Below, piece by piece: positions 24,941 through 35,332 of a stretch of 64,000 bases of DNA. Numbering within the stretch: the first letter of the stretch is position 1; each line of letters starts with the position of its first letter. Origin of the DNA: Rhynchospora pubera (Eukaryota; Streptophyta; Magnoliopsida; Poales; Cyperaceae); assembly GCA_028095005.1 (NCBI GenBank), contig CM051463.1, positions 59,992,251 to 60,056,250 on the forward strand. The letters run 5' to 3'. A program made the position numbers and the translations under genes. Under the pieces are notes generated by a model. It was not told where the DNA came from, did not search any database, and saw only the letters and a list, made by a program, of their open reading frames with translations.

Positions 24941-25820
24941 CGGAGGTGATAAGGATCATCCTCGATATTTGTCATCTCCATCATCCCCGCGTGTTTTCTA
25001 TTTTAGGAAACAATTATTTACGCGTTTTCTAAATACGGAAATCCAATACTCATTCTTTTTCGCTCTCCTTTCCCGCGCGTGTACGCTCGCCCCCCCCCCC
25101 CCCTCCCACTCTCCTACGTACGCTCCCCAACCCCCACCCTCCCCCAACTCATTTTAATTGTTGAGGTTAACATATTTAAATGTTGAAGTTAATATATATA
25201 ATTGTTGAAATTAATATATTACCTTCAACATTTAAATATGCCAAGTTCAACAATTATATATATTAACTTCAACAGTTATATATATTAAATTCAACAGTTA
25301 CATATATAACTTCAATAGTTACATATTTAACTTCAACAACTACATATATAATTTTAACAATTACGCATATAACTTCAACAGTTATATATATTAACTTCAA
25401 CAATTATATATATTAACTTCAGCAGTTACATATATAACATATTAACTTCAACAGTACATAGAGGATGTTCGTGGCGTGTAGTTTGATTTCCGAATTATGA
25501 AATTTTTGGCCAGAGAATTAACTTCAACAGTTAGGATATTACCTTCAATATTAAATCATATTGACTTCAACAGTTATGAAGTGTGTAGGAGGGGAAGAGG
25601 GAGTGGGGGGGGACAGCGTCCGTGAGAGGGATGAGGGGGGAGGGGGACAGCGTACGTGAGAGGGAGGATGGGGGACAGTGTACGCGAGAGGGGAAAGGGA
25701 TTAGTTCACGCGGGAGAGGAGAGACAGCATACGCGGAAGGAGAGCTCACGCGTTTTCTCTTTCTGAAAATCAGGAATGATGGAAATGATATAATCTCTGA
25801 GATGGTCCTAAGAAATTCCG
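24941..25820. mobile_element. Non-autonomous MULE-type element with 9-bp target duplication
   Basis: An 880-bp element flanked by perfect copies of TATATAAAA (24932-24940 and 25821-25829). The ends are inverted: CGGAGGTGATAAGGATCATC on the left against CGGAATTTCTTAGGACCATC on the complement of the right. The similarity continues inward through GATGG-RATGA and a GC-rich zone with CGCGTGTACGCTC on the left and CGCGTACACTGTC on the right. A 9-bp duplication and long inverted ends are hallmarks of Mutator-like elements. It carries no transposase. The arms have diverged, so it is not very young. Confidence 0.8.
25155..25580. repeat. Degenerate tandem repeat, AACTTCAACAGTTATATATATT
   Basis: Some 15 imperfect units of about 20-24 bp, built from TTCAACA followed by an AT run, fill the centre of the MULE-type element. 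The first few units are in the opposite orientation (TTGTTGAAGTTAATATAT), so the array is itself partly inverted. Confidence 0.8.
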
Positions 25821-26161
25821 TATATAAAACATTACAATTAGAAATCTCAAGTAACGATGACCATTTTATAGTTTTTACATTTATATTTTAGTTCAACTTC
25901 ACAAAAATATATTTTTGATACTCATCAAAGGCTTAGCTTTTAATTTGAACCATTGATAAACATAGAACAAGTACAGTTTTATATAGTTTTCAGGCTTTCT
26001 TCGTATGGGAACTACCGTATCTCGAATCGTATATTTTTCTCTACTTCTATCTCGGAAAGTTTCGAAATTTTGACTGGTGCCATTTTATCAAATGATATTT
26101 CCAAATTTTTCAAAATGTCATAAAACTGTATTTTGTTCGGGTGCATAAGATATGTAATCAT

Positions 26162-26331
26162 GGCTCCGTTTGGATGCGTTGAGAATAAGGTAGGAAGAAG
26201 GAAGAAAGGAAGAAATTTATTGGGAAGTGTGTAACTTTTGTGAAGAATTTGGATGGTTAGAAATAAATTTATTGGTAAAAAGTGGTTATTTCTTATTCTT
26301 TATTCCGGAAAGAAGCAATCCAAACGGAGCC
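26162..26331. mobile_element. MITE, GGYTCCGTTTGGAT family, copy 2
   Basis: A 170-bp element with ends GGCTCCGTTTGGAT and ATCCAAACGGAGCC, flanked by CAT at 26159-26161 and 26332-26334. The interior shares GGGAAGTGTGTAACTTT and TGTGAAGAATTTGGAT with the copies at 11474 and 51811. Confidence 0.78.
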
Positions 26332-26440
26332 CATGAGATTCAAATTTCCAAATGAATAGATTTTGTCTCTCAAAAATTAGAGAGTAAGAATTTTCACTCC
26401 TCTCCCAACTGTTTCCTCCTCTGCCATCCCATTACTAAAA

Positions 26441-26560
26441 GGCTCCGTTTGGATTGCTTAGAAATAAGAGGAATAGTCTATTTCTAGGCGAAAAATATTG
26501 GGAAGTGAGCCAAAAAGTGAGCCGATGGAATGGAATTGGAGAAAACGATTTGTACCTTGC
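26441..26560. repeat. Solitary left end of the same MITE family
   Basis: GGCTCCGTTTGGATTGCTTAG occurs at 26441 with an AGAAATAAGAGG interior, but no matching right end is found downstream. It is a truncated or rearranged copy. The right limit is arbitrary. Confidence 0.45.
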
Positions 26561-27146
26561 TCTAGGTTTTGTTTTATTTCAGATTTGAGAAATGTCATTG
26601 TTCAATACATTTAGAAGGATAGGCTCGTCCAATATAAGTGTTCTCACATTTCAAATTTCAAACAACCGATATGAATCATTCAATATGTTCTCAATATTGA
26701 AAATTTATATAAAACAAATTTTTACATGTTTTTTTATATCTTAGAAAATTCATGATATAAAAATTATGGATCGTCCAATAACAACGAATTTCTAAACATA
26801 CCAAAAAAATAGTACAAAAATAAAAAATATATAAAAATTAATTTCTTATAAGTTTTAATATGAAGAACATATAAAACAGTTTCTGATTAGTTGTTTGAAA
26901 TTTAAAATGTGAGAACAATCGAATTGAAGGGATCCCATCCGTTCTTATATTGGACTCTAACATTTCTTTTCAGACTTTTACTAGTACAATAGTTTCACCT
27001 AGCCGATTTTGGAACAAGGAAAATTTTTTGTTTTCTAATTTTTTTCACGTTCCATTATATTCTATTTCTTATATATTTGCCTTCTTCAAAAATTCTGACG
27101 CAAAAGGCTAACTGTTCTGAACAAATTCCATTATTTGCTTAATTAT

Positions 27147-27584
27147 TGAGAGAAGTTCTAGCGCCACAAGTTTTTATTGCCGCAAATGACATAATTTTTC
27201 TTTTTCATAAATATTTCAAAATTTAAAATTTGATTTTCAAAATGCAAATCACTCATCTTGTTCAATTTTTAACGAGTGATGCATTTCTATATATTTTTTA
27301 TAAATTTTGGAGTTTATTTGATACTAGATCAAGAAATCCAAAAATGAACGAATGTTGTTAACTATAACATATTAATTCTAATACATTCATTTTTTGACCT
27401 CTTGATTGAGTATCAAATAAACTCTAAAAATTATAAAAATTGTATAGAATTGTATCACTCGTTAAATTGAACAAGATCAACAGTTTAGATTCGAAAATTA
27501 AAATTTTAAATTTTAGAATATTAATGAAAAAGAGAAATTGTGACATTTGTGACATTAAAAACTTATGGCACTAGAGCTCTCCAC
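27147..27584. repeat. Foldback element of about 440 bp
   Basis: The left arm (from GAGAGAAGTTCTAGCGCC) pairs with the right arm (to GGCACTAGAGCTCTC). Similarity runs inward through AAGTTTTTA-TG-C, GTATCAAATAAACTC and ACGAGTGATG-A. This looks like a MITE whose halves have diverged. Flanking CTTAATTATT and CTTATTATTT are at best an imperfect duplication. Confidence 0.6.
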
Positions 27585-27716
27585 TTATTATTTTGTTATT
27601 GACATGTTCACACCAAAAACGTTGATCTCAACTTGACTGTGTTTACCCGTCATACATAAAAAATAATAATAATAATTTATGTAGTAAATATCTAGCATGA
27701 CAAATACATTATAGGA

Positions 27717-27815
27717 GTGTTTGGATGTGTCAAAATATAGTTATTTAAGAAATAGTGTTTGTAATGTTTGGATGTGTCAAAATATAGTTATTTTTATGAA
27801 ATAGTGTTTTACAAC
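27717..27815. repeat. Short tandem duplication (about 48 bp)
   Basis: TGTTTGGATGTGTCAAAATA followed by TAGTTATTT and AAATAGTGTTT occurs twice in a row, with a few substitutions. It is intergenic and has no known role. Confidence 0.6.
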
Positions 27816-28556
27816 AGAGATATACCGTATATTTGAACAAACACATAGTTTTTTTAGTAGATATAGCTATTTCTATAAAACTTTGCTATAGCTATTCTTC
27901 GATGTTTGCATGAATTATTCTAGTGATACGATGGATCAATATATTGAATTAAATATGAGTCATGACAAATAATTGGTTTATTGCACATTTTACTTATAAC
28001 TACATCAGAAATAATGATGTGTTTGGTTGCACAAGAGCAAGTAAGGAAAAAAAGTAAATTAGTATGCTTTTATCTTTAGATGTATGCATAACCAAACACG
28101 AAAAAAATAAAAATAAAGAGTAAATTTTGTTCTCTTCCAATAAAAACACTGTATAAGAGTATTAGAATGTGTTTGCCCACTCTTCTCACTTTTTCATTCA
28201 AACAAAACATCATTCCAGAATAAAAAATAAGCTCAATTTTTCACTTCTCACTCTCTCTCCCTTCTCTATATTTTGCTCAACCGCGTGCAAAACACACCAC
28301 ATGGATTGTCAGATTCTAACCCGAATACCCAATAATCTATTTTCGGCCGAAATCAAACGCTCCTTTTTCAGTCTCTAGTCTCTACACTTGGCTCGTGCCC
28401 GAGCCGCAACTAAGGCTCGACCCAAACCCAAACCGATCGGCTCCTCCCTTTTGAATTCTCTTAAACCCTAGAAAAACAATCCCAGCACTCCAGCAGTCAA
28501 TTCATCTCGGGACCAATTGAGCGCCAGAGAGAAATCCTTCCATCTCTTCCCCTGTA

Positions 28557-30186
28557 ATGGCGGTAATGTCTCTCTCTGTCTCTCTCCCGCCGCCCCTACA
28601 ACTATCCCCCTCGTGTTTCTTTATGCTGCTAATTCAGGTATTGAACTATTGATGTGTAAATGTTGTTCTATGTATATACAGACTGTACCAGTCAATCCGA
28701 AGCCTTTCTTGACCAACCTCACAGGGAAGCCAGTAATAGTAAAACTCAAATGGGGCATGGAATACAAAGGTAATTTTTTTTTTTAAATATCTTATCTGTC
28801 CCCAACAAAATACCTGATAACGTCATCTCACCCACAGAATGACTACAGATATCTCATGTGCCCATAAAAAGAATTGAAATTCTGTCAATACAAGTAATCC
28901 CTGCATATAATGTTGACAAAACAAGTATGGTGGAGTTTTGTCCTGTCCAGGTACTTATTGAATAAATAATTAAGGTAGTACGAGACGCCTTTATGTTAAT
29001 TGGGAGATCCATTGTTTCTTCCCCTTCTTTTAATTTTTATCTATGTCCTGACAGGTTATCTCGTCTCCGTGGATTCGTACATGAATTTGCAGGTACTTGT
29101 TTGTTTTTGTTCTTATGCCTAACTTAGAAAGATTTAATTTTATAACTGGTAACCAGAAATTTCAATTGTCTGAAATTGCTATGAATCAACCCTATTTATC
29201 AGAATAATCTTCCTCACATAGCTGTACTTAAGTTTAGTTGAGTAATTTGGCTTTGATAAGGGTAGGTTCAATATTCAGATGTTATGTAACCTGATTCAGG
29301 TAGCTACTAGCACAAGCATCCAAGTCAGGGTACTATTTTGTAAAAACTGCACTTTATGTGGTTAGTAATTTAGTATGAAAAGTAATTCATAGTTTGTAGG
29401 CTGTAGTAACTGACTCTGGTTTAATTGAATCTAAACTTAATTAACAGCTTGATTCTTTATGCAGCTCGCTAACACAGAGGAGTACATAGATGGACAGTTT
29501 TCTGGAAATCTTGGTGAAATTCTCATCAGGTATGTCTTCTGGTACCTTTATAAGTTAATAATTCAATATGACGGCACATAGCTGACAATCTACTGCTGCT
29601 TGTAATGAGCTGCTTTTTGTAATAAATTATTATAAAAAATCTAAAATTGAATAAAATTTAACATATTGATTCCAGGTTTGTTTGAACTGGTAAGAAATAG
29701 TTTGGAGTTTAGAAAATTGGGTTAGGGACTATTGGCTATAATTCAGCCAATTTGACTGTTTTATCTCTTGTTCTTTGCAAGTTATTTTAAAATCTAATGG
29801 GTGTTCTTTTCAAACATAAAAAATAACCTTTTTCCAAATGCTGTAAAATGTGGGACATATTGGGTTAAATACATGATTTTTTATTTGCAAAAAATCCATT
29901 ATTGTTTTTCTTTGCAAGCCAATGTTACTGGTGCCAAAACTCTACTTAGTTTATTTATTTATTTTGGAGTCCGTCTTAAATTATTTTCTGTTTAAGTTGG
30001 TTGAAGAGTCCAGTTACATCTCCATGTGGTGAGGTATAATAGAAAGGATTGTTTTTCAGGTGCAGACATGCAATGAGCAACTAACTCAAGTAACAAATTT
30101 AACAGTATTTTATTAAATGCAGGTGTAATAATGTCCTATACTTACGTGGTGTCCCAGAGGACGAGGACATTGAAGATGCTGAGTGA
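28557..30186 (+). CDS. Small nuclear ribonucleoprotein SmF
   Basis: Five exons (28557-28562, 28682-28769, 29055-29092, 29465-29529, 30123-30186) with consistent phases give an 86-residue protein almost identical to plant SmF. The first coding exon is only six bases (ATG GCG). Sm1 motif: VIVKLKWGMEYKGYLVSVDSYMNL; Sm2 motif: LIRCNNVLYLRGV, with the RNA-contacting RCNN. SmF is one of seven Sm proteins forming the ring on U1, U2, U4 and U5 snRNAs, and so is part of the spliceosome. The acidic tail EDEDIEDAE is normal. The AAACCCTAG motif about 90 bp before the start is a possible telo-box. Larger ORFs overlapping the first intron are artefacts. Confidence 0.95.
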
Positions 30187-31067
30187 AGATGAGCTTATGT
30201 TTGGGGAGAATGGGGGTTGGTGCTTTTTTGTTTAATTTGAGGAATATGACTTGGATGGTTGTAATCTATATTCTTGTTTGAAATTTAGATCATACGTAGA
30301 ATGTTTGGTATGATTATCAACAAGTGACATCCCTTGTTTAATTTGTACTAGATTTGTAGTTAGTGTTGTTTAGAGTCTTGAGATGACTTACTTTTATCTT
30401 TTTAAATTGTGATTGGTTTGCTTCTTGAAATTTTTTGGTGGCTGCTGGGTTTTAGCTGAACTATGCTAGTGCAAGAAATGTATGACTGGTATGGTTCATG
30501 CTAACGTCTCTGCAATTCTGCCATGTAACATACTGTGTTGCAATTAATCATTTTTTTGTTGCAGCTGCAACTAAACAGAAATGGCTTGTTATGGACAGTA
30601 TCATTTAAAAAATGTGAGATTTTGTTAATGGAAATGTAGGTAAACTAGGGTCAGTTTTTGGTTTGTATCTGATACCATCTTCTACATAAGTCTGGCATCA
30701 TATTCATGTTTCAGTAAATCTAGCAAAATTGGAAAAGAAGGAAACAAAAAAAGACAAGATGTGTTCTGGATGTTCCGCTGAGAAATGCAGCAACCAAATT
30801 AAGGAACGCTCCGGACCATAGGTAGACGTGTTACGTGTAAAAAACTGGGAAGTCAGAAGAAAAAAAAAACAATAAAAGAAACAAAACAAAATAAAAAGAT
30901 AGCGACGTTTTCGTTTTGGATTGTTGATGTACTTGATTGATTCATGTACTGGAGCTGGGAAAGAAATGAATATCTGGGTTCTGGGATAGTTTAGGCGCAT
31001 GATCCGGCCTGGTCCAATGTTTAAATGGGCCAAGTCCTGACTTGGAGAACAAGCATGACTCAACACA
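30187..31067. other. Intergenic: SmF 3' region
   Basis: 3' UTR of SmF, then unremarkable sequence up to the MULE-like element. An ORF at 30704-31066 on the minus strand has no recognisable domain. Confidence 0.55.
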
Positions 31068-31167
31068 TTCTATATCCCGAAATTTTAAAAAATAATATTA
31101 AAATAATATAATCCAATAAAATTAATATCAATTTAATCAGTTTAATATAAATAGTATCGTAAGATCG

Positions 31168-31279
31168 GAATCCTGGATTCCGAACGTTAGATCGGATTCC
31201 TGGATTCCGATCTAACATTAGATCGGATTCCTGGATTCCGATCTAACGTTAGATCGGATTCCTGGATTCCGATCTAACC
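31168..31279. repeat. Palindromic 31-bp repeat array, left side of the MULE-like element
   Basis: One shortened and three full units of about 31 bp, each a near-palindrome of the form GATCGGATTCC-T-GGATTCCGATC joined by TAACRTTA. A matching array of about two units (with CCCAG in the centre) sits at 33309-33365 on the right. The arrays follow the 96-bp ends directly, where MULEs usually bind transposase. Confidence 0.85.
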
Positions 31280-32115
31280 TTTATATATATAATGGGTTTC
31301 CGATCTGATTTCGCTGCCGCTCTCGCTCTCTCGGACGCACTTCTGAGAACAGTAAGTTTTTTTTATTAATTTAATTATTTATTTATTTAGTTTATTAGTT
31401 TATAATTTAGTTAATTAAATAAAAAAATCTGAAAATATTGGAAAAATATTCAAAAAATCTGAAAAAATCAGAAAAAAATCAGAAAAATTTTGTATGTAAT
31501 TTATTAATTATATTGGATATATTTTTTGTCTTTTTATTTGTTTATTCACTACTTAATTAATTAGAAAAATAGATAATAAATTGTAAAATTATTTTAAAAA
31601 TACCGAAAAATAAGAAAAATTCATATGAAAATTTATGTGTAATTAATTTAATTTGTTTATTTTTTTTGCTTTTAATAATTAAGATTTTGATAATTAAATA
31701 TGGAAAAAATTAGAAAAATGATAATAATTGATGGTATTAATTAAAAATGTAGGTAAAAAATTGTTTAGAAGAGAGTCAATTCCTTTCTACTCCAGGTTAG
31801 CTTTTTTATATGTTTATTTTATTATTGTTTGAATAGAAATGTTTGTGAATTGCTTGTAGATTGATTGATGGATTGTAAAATTGTGAAATGCAATGATTGT
31901 AAAATTGTGAAATGCAATAATTGAATTATTGACTCATTGATACTTGTGAAATGGTTTGTGAAATGCAATGATTGTAAAATTGTGAAATGCAATAATTGAA
32001 TTATTGATTCATTGATACTTGTGAAATGGTTTGTGAAATGCAATGATTGTAAAATTTGAATGATTTATTCAAATTGGGTTGGGTTGGGTTCAAATTGGAA
32101 TGAAATTGGGTTGGG

Positions 32116-32547
32116 TTGGGTTGGGTTCAAATTGGGTTGAAATTGGGTTCTAATTGGGGTATGATTTTTTGGAAAACTCTCCCGGTACAGGGGAGATGCT
32201 GCCGAAATTTTTATAGATTTTATACTTTATTAAAATTGGGTTCAAATTGGGTTCTAATTGAGCAACAAGAAGCCGAAGCAGCTTTCTGGAACGAAGCCGC
32301 TCAATTCGCAGACAACCCGGCTGCGAATAATCAACAAGAAAATGATGAGGCTTTTTGGAACGAAGCAGCTCAACTCGCTGAAAACCACGGTGCCAGTAAT
32401 GAACAACAACCTGATGCCGCTTTCTGGAACGAGGCCGCTCAATTCGCCGACAACCATGGTGCCAGTAATCAACAAGAAATGAATGCGGAAGAAGATCAAC
32501 CCTGGTGGGAGGAAATTCTGCAACATGTAGATGATCAAGATCTCTAA
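32116..32547 (+). CDS. Tryptophan/acid-rich tandem-repeat ORF inside the MULE-like element
   Basis: I do not recognise this protein. From 32265 the frame encodes three 23-residue repeats (AFWNEAAQFADN followed by a variable A-NNQQ part) and an acidic aromatic tail, DQPWWEEILQHVDDQDL. Differences among repeats in the FWNEAAQ core are almost all silent, suggesting selection on the protein. The upstream part of the ORF is built from low-complexity AAATTGGGTT repeats and is probably not all coding. A leader-like exon at 31292-31351 (M-GFRSDFAAALALSDALL, ending ACA|GTAAGT) could splice in frame to the acceptor at 32190/32191; an exon-like 31753-31795 would break the frame. A TATA-like run directly before that ATG makes the start uncertain. 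Acidic-aromatic composition recalls activation domains, which is only inference. Confidence 0.5.
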   Translation: MGWVQIGLKLGSNWGMIFWKTLPVQGRCCRNFYRFYTLLKLGSNWVLIEQQEAEAAFWNEAAQFADNPAANNQQENDEAFWNEAAQLAENHGASNEQQPDAAFWNEAAQFADNHGASNQQEMNAEEDQPWWEEILQHVDDQDL

Positions 32548-33300
32548 GTTTATTTATTACTTTGTTTTTAAGTACCCTGGTGTGTTCATTTATATTATGG
32601 TTTTTTATGTACATTTTTCCTTTTATATTATTTTAGTGTGCTAAATTATATTATGATTTTCATGTATTTTTTCCTTTCTTTTATTTTAGTGTGTTAATCT
32701 ATATTATGGTTACAAAATTCAATTCTTCTTCTAATGGTGAACATATACATAAAACAAAGTGAACATATAAACGATCTAAGTGAACACATACAAATAAATA
32801 AGTTCTATAAAAATAAATTATTACATAAATATTATGAATTAAATGAAATAAATCTAATATTTAATTATAAGTTTATATTATAATTATTGCCATAAATAAA
32901 TTATTACATAAAGTCTAGTGTACTTATTATGTACAACATTTAACATAATTGAAAATTTTTAATATTAAAAATAAAACCATCCATATCAAATTAATATCAA
33001 AACTTTAAATATTAAAATATTATTCATAATATAGAATTATATTATACTAACATTCTTCAAAATATCAAAAATCCGGTTCTAAACAAACGACAAAAATTTT
33101 ATAATATATTAATTTAATATTAAAATTTTATATATTTAATTAATGTTTATAATAGAAGTAAAATAAAATATATTAATTTAATATCTTATCTTCAAAATAT
33201 ATTACTAAAATTTCATAATATATTAATTTAATATTAAAATTTTATATATTTAATTAATTTTTATAATAGAATTGCAATAAAACCATGGAAAAAGCAGTTA
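32548..33300. other. AT-rich non-coding half of the MULE-like element
   Basis: Extremely AT-rich. A block of about 60 bp (TAATATATTAATTTAATATT and following) is repeated at about 33100-33150 and 33215-33262. No ORF of note. Confidence 0.6.
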
Positions 33301-33876
33301 CAGCACTGTTCGGAATCCCAGATTCCGATCTAACGTTAGATCGGAATCCCAGATTCCGATCTTACGATACTATTTATATTAAACTGATTAAATTGATATT
33401 AATTTTATTGGATTATATTATTTTAATATTATTTTTTAAAATTTCGGTTCTATATCATCATCATTGCTAAAGTACAAAAATTAAAATAATGATTTAATTT
33501 TCTAGTAGTTTTTTTGTTTATTAATATTTTTATGCGGTTAGACATGTTATAAACAATTAATTATATTTAGTAAATTTCAGTATGGTGTTTGAAAATGTAC
33601 GCTTAGAAAATAGAATTCAAAAAATAAATAAATAAATAGTTGGTCAACAATGATGCATGCCTAGGGGCAACGCCAGACCAGATCAAGGCGAACTATGTTG
33701 AACTTGGACAGTAGTTGGACTGAACTGTCGTAAGCCTTGTATGATATAATTGTTAATTTCAATGGCATGCATAGTACCATGTATATAGAACATGCTAAAA
33801 TTCAATTACAATTTATAAACGCATAACCCGGACTTTTTGTGTACCCCGCCCTACCTACTTTTGCTGCCGTTCCTAC

Positions 33877-34044
33877 GGGGCTGTTTGGATTCACTGGGAA
33901 TTAGATGGAATTCCATCTTCCTAGCATAAATTTATTATAAATAATTCAAACTCTTTACAAATTTACACACTTCTCAATAAATTTATGTCTAGGAATAAGA
34001 AATTTCCCAAATTCTCCAAATTCCTAAGCGATCCAAACGGCCCC
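33877..34044. mobile_element. MITE related to the GGYTCCGTTTGGAT family, copy 3
   Basis: Ends GGGGCTGTTTGGAT and ATCCAAACGGCCCC enclose about 168 bp with a GAATTCC-rich foldback interior. Flanks TAC and GAC do not match, so the duplication has decayed or the limits are off by a base. Confidence 0.6.
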
Positions 34045-34074
34045 GACCTATACTATATATGTGTTTGTTTGTAG

Positions 34075-34235
34075 GTGAATAAGCTTTATTCTGAATAAGA
34101 CTTATTCGGAATGAAACCAAACACATTTTGGATAAGCCTTATTTCGAATAAGGGCTTATTTAACTCCTTATTCTAATGTCATCTATATGATAAAATTAGA
34201 CTCTTATTCGAAATAAGAAAAGAGAAAAGAGAGAA
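34075..34235. repeat. Foldback rich in GAATAAGSCTTATTC
   Basis: Multiple inverted copies of AATAAG/CTTATT arranged around AACCAAACACATTTT. A related element lies at 37290-37412 in an SPP intron. Probably a MITE family; limits approximate. Confidence 0.5.
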
Positions 34236-35332
34236 TCCTTATTTAATTTTTTATTCTATTCTATTTTAATGTGTAACAAATACACCCATCTCAAAAAAAG
34301 ATTTTGCACAACCATAAAATAAGTACCGCAACAGCAAGAAATAAAAGAATGTCATGTGATGACCCATGATTGGCAATATCATTGAATTAATTTCCAGATC
34401 CATGGTAGGAGATTTGGACAAGTGTCGTCCGATTATAACAACGTATGGATGAGTTGATAATTTTAACAAATTAATTCATTCTACTGGACTCTTTATCCAA
34501 CAATTTAAATTGACAATCTCAACATATGAAATTAAGTCAGAATGATACAAATTACTTTTATTCTCCTGATTCTTTTGAGACGGAGCCTTGGTCCCATGGA
34601 GCTCCAATTGAAGAAAATATCTGCAAATTTTGAGTTACTTGTACAAATTTATCATAAACAAAACTTCCATTGTCGATCAAGTATTTGACTGAATGTCTTA
34701 AAAGAAAAATTATCGTAAGCTAAATGTTTTTTTTTTTTGACGGTATAATTGATCAAGTATTTTTGAGATGCAGAAGGTAGCAAGTTAAGTAAAGGTTATC
34801 ATTATTACAGGTACTGTTTTCTAATCGCAAAACCTATTTTATATAATATAACAAAAGAAATTTGCGAACCCACCTTAAACCGTTGGTTATTATTAGTCTT
34901 TTTTAACAATAAACCGTTGCCCAGTTAATTATCCTTAGTCCTGAGCTTGACTCTCATCCTATCTTTCAAAAAAAAAAAAAGAATCCTTAGTTCTTGCACT
35001 TCTTGCTTGCCAAAATGCAAGAGGCACACGAACGGAAAAAACACACAGCACCACAGAAGATCAAGACTTACTAAAAACTTGGCTTATTATGGTCCACAAA
35101 CCACAATCTCCATTTTCTTCGCAAGAGATATTTTTCATTTCTTTCCAATTTCGTTACTTCCTTCTTGATTCTTGATTTCTTTCCTTATTATAATAACCAT
35201 CGACGATTGGACTGAACTGAACCCGGTCTAGCAAATCATTTCCTCTCCTCCTCTCCTCTCTTCTCTATCTCTTTTTCATTTTTTGTACCTTTTTTTCTCT
35301 CATTCTTTCTTTCCTAAAACCCCCTTTCTTTC
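34236..35332. other. Promoter side of the SPP gene
   Basis: No gene recognised. The last 120 bp before the ATG at 35333 are pyrimidine-rich (CTCTCCTCC, TTTCTCTC), as in plant leaders. Confidence 0.5.

Larger units (their letters stand above)
31077..33447. mobile_element. Intact MULE-like element with captured or own ORF
   Basis: A 2371-bp element flanked by perfect 9-bp duplications TTCTATATC (31068-31076 and 33448-33456). The outermost 96 bp (31077-31172 and 33352-33447) are perfect inverted repeats beginning CCGAAATTTT. Next come arrays of palindromic GATC-containing units on each side. The core is AT-rich apart from a GC-richer leader-like segment (31292-31351) and a coding region (32191-32547). 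No transposase or DDE motif is visible. The identical ends and duplication mean recent insertion. It may be a Pack-MULE-like carrier or a non-autonomous element with its own gene. Confidence 0.85.

Noticed and set aside
25155..25580. Satellite or centromere-type array
   Set aside because: Short, degenerate and confined to the interior of one MULE-type element with its own target duplication.
31168..31279. Regularly spaced palindromic repeats resembling a CRISPR array
   Set aside because: Units are adjacent with no variable spacers, they occur inside the inverted ends of a transposon, and the DNA is from a plant nucleus.
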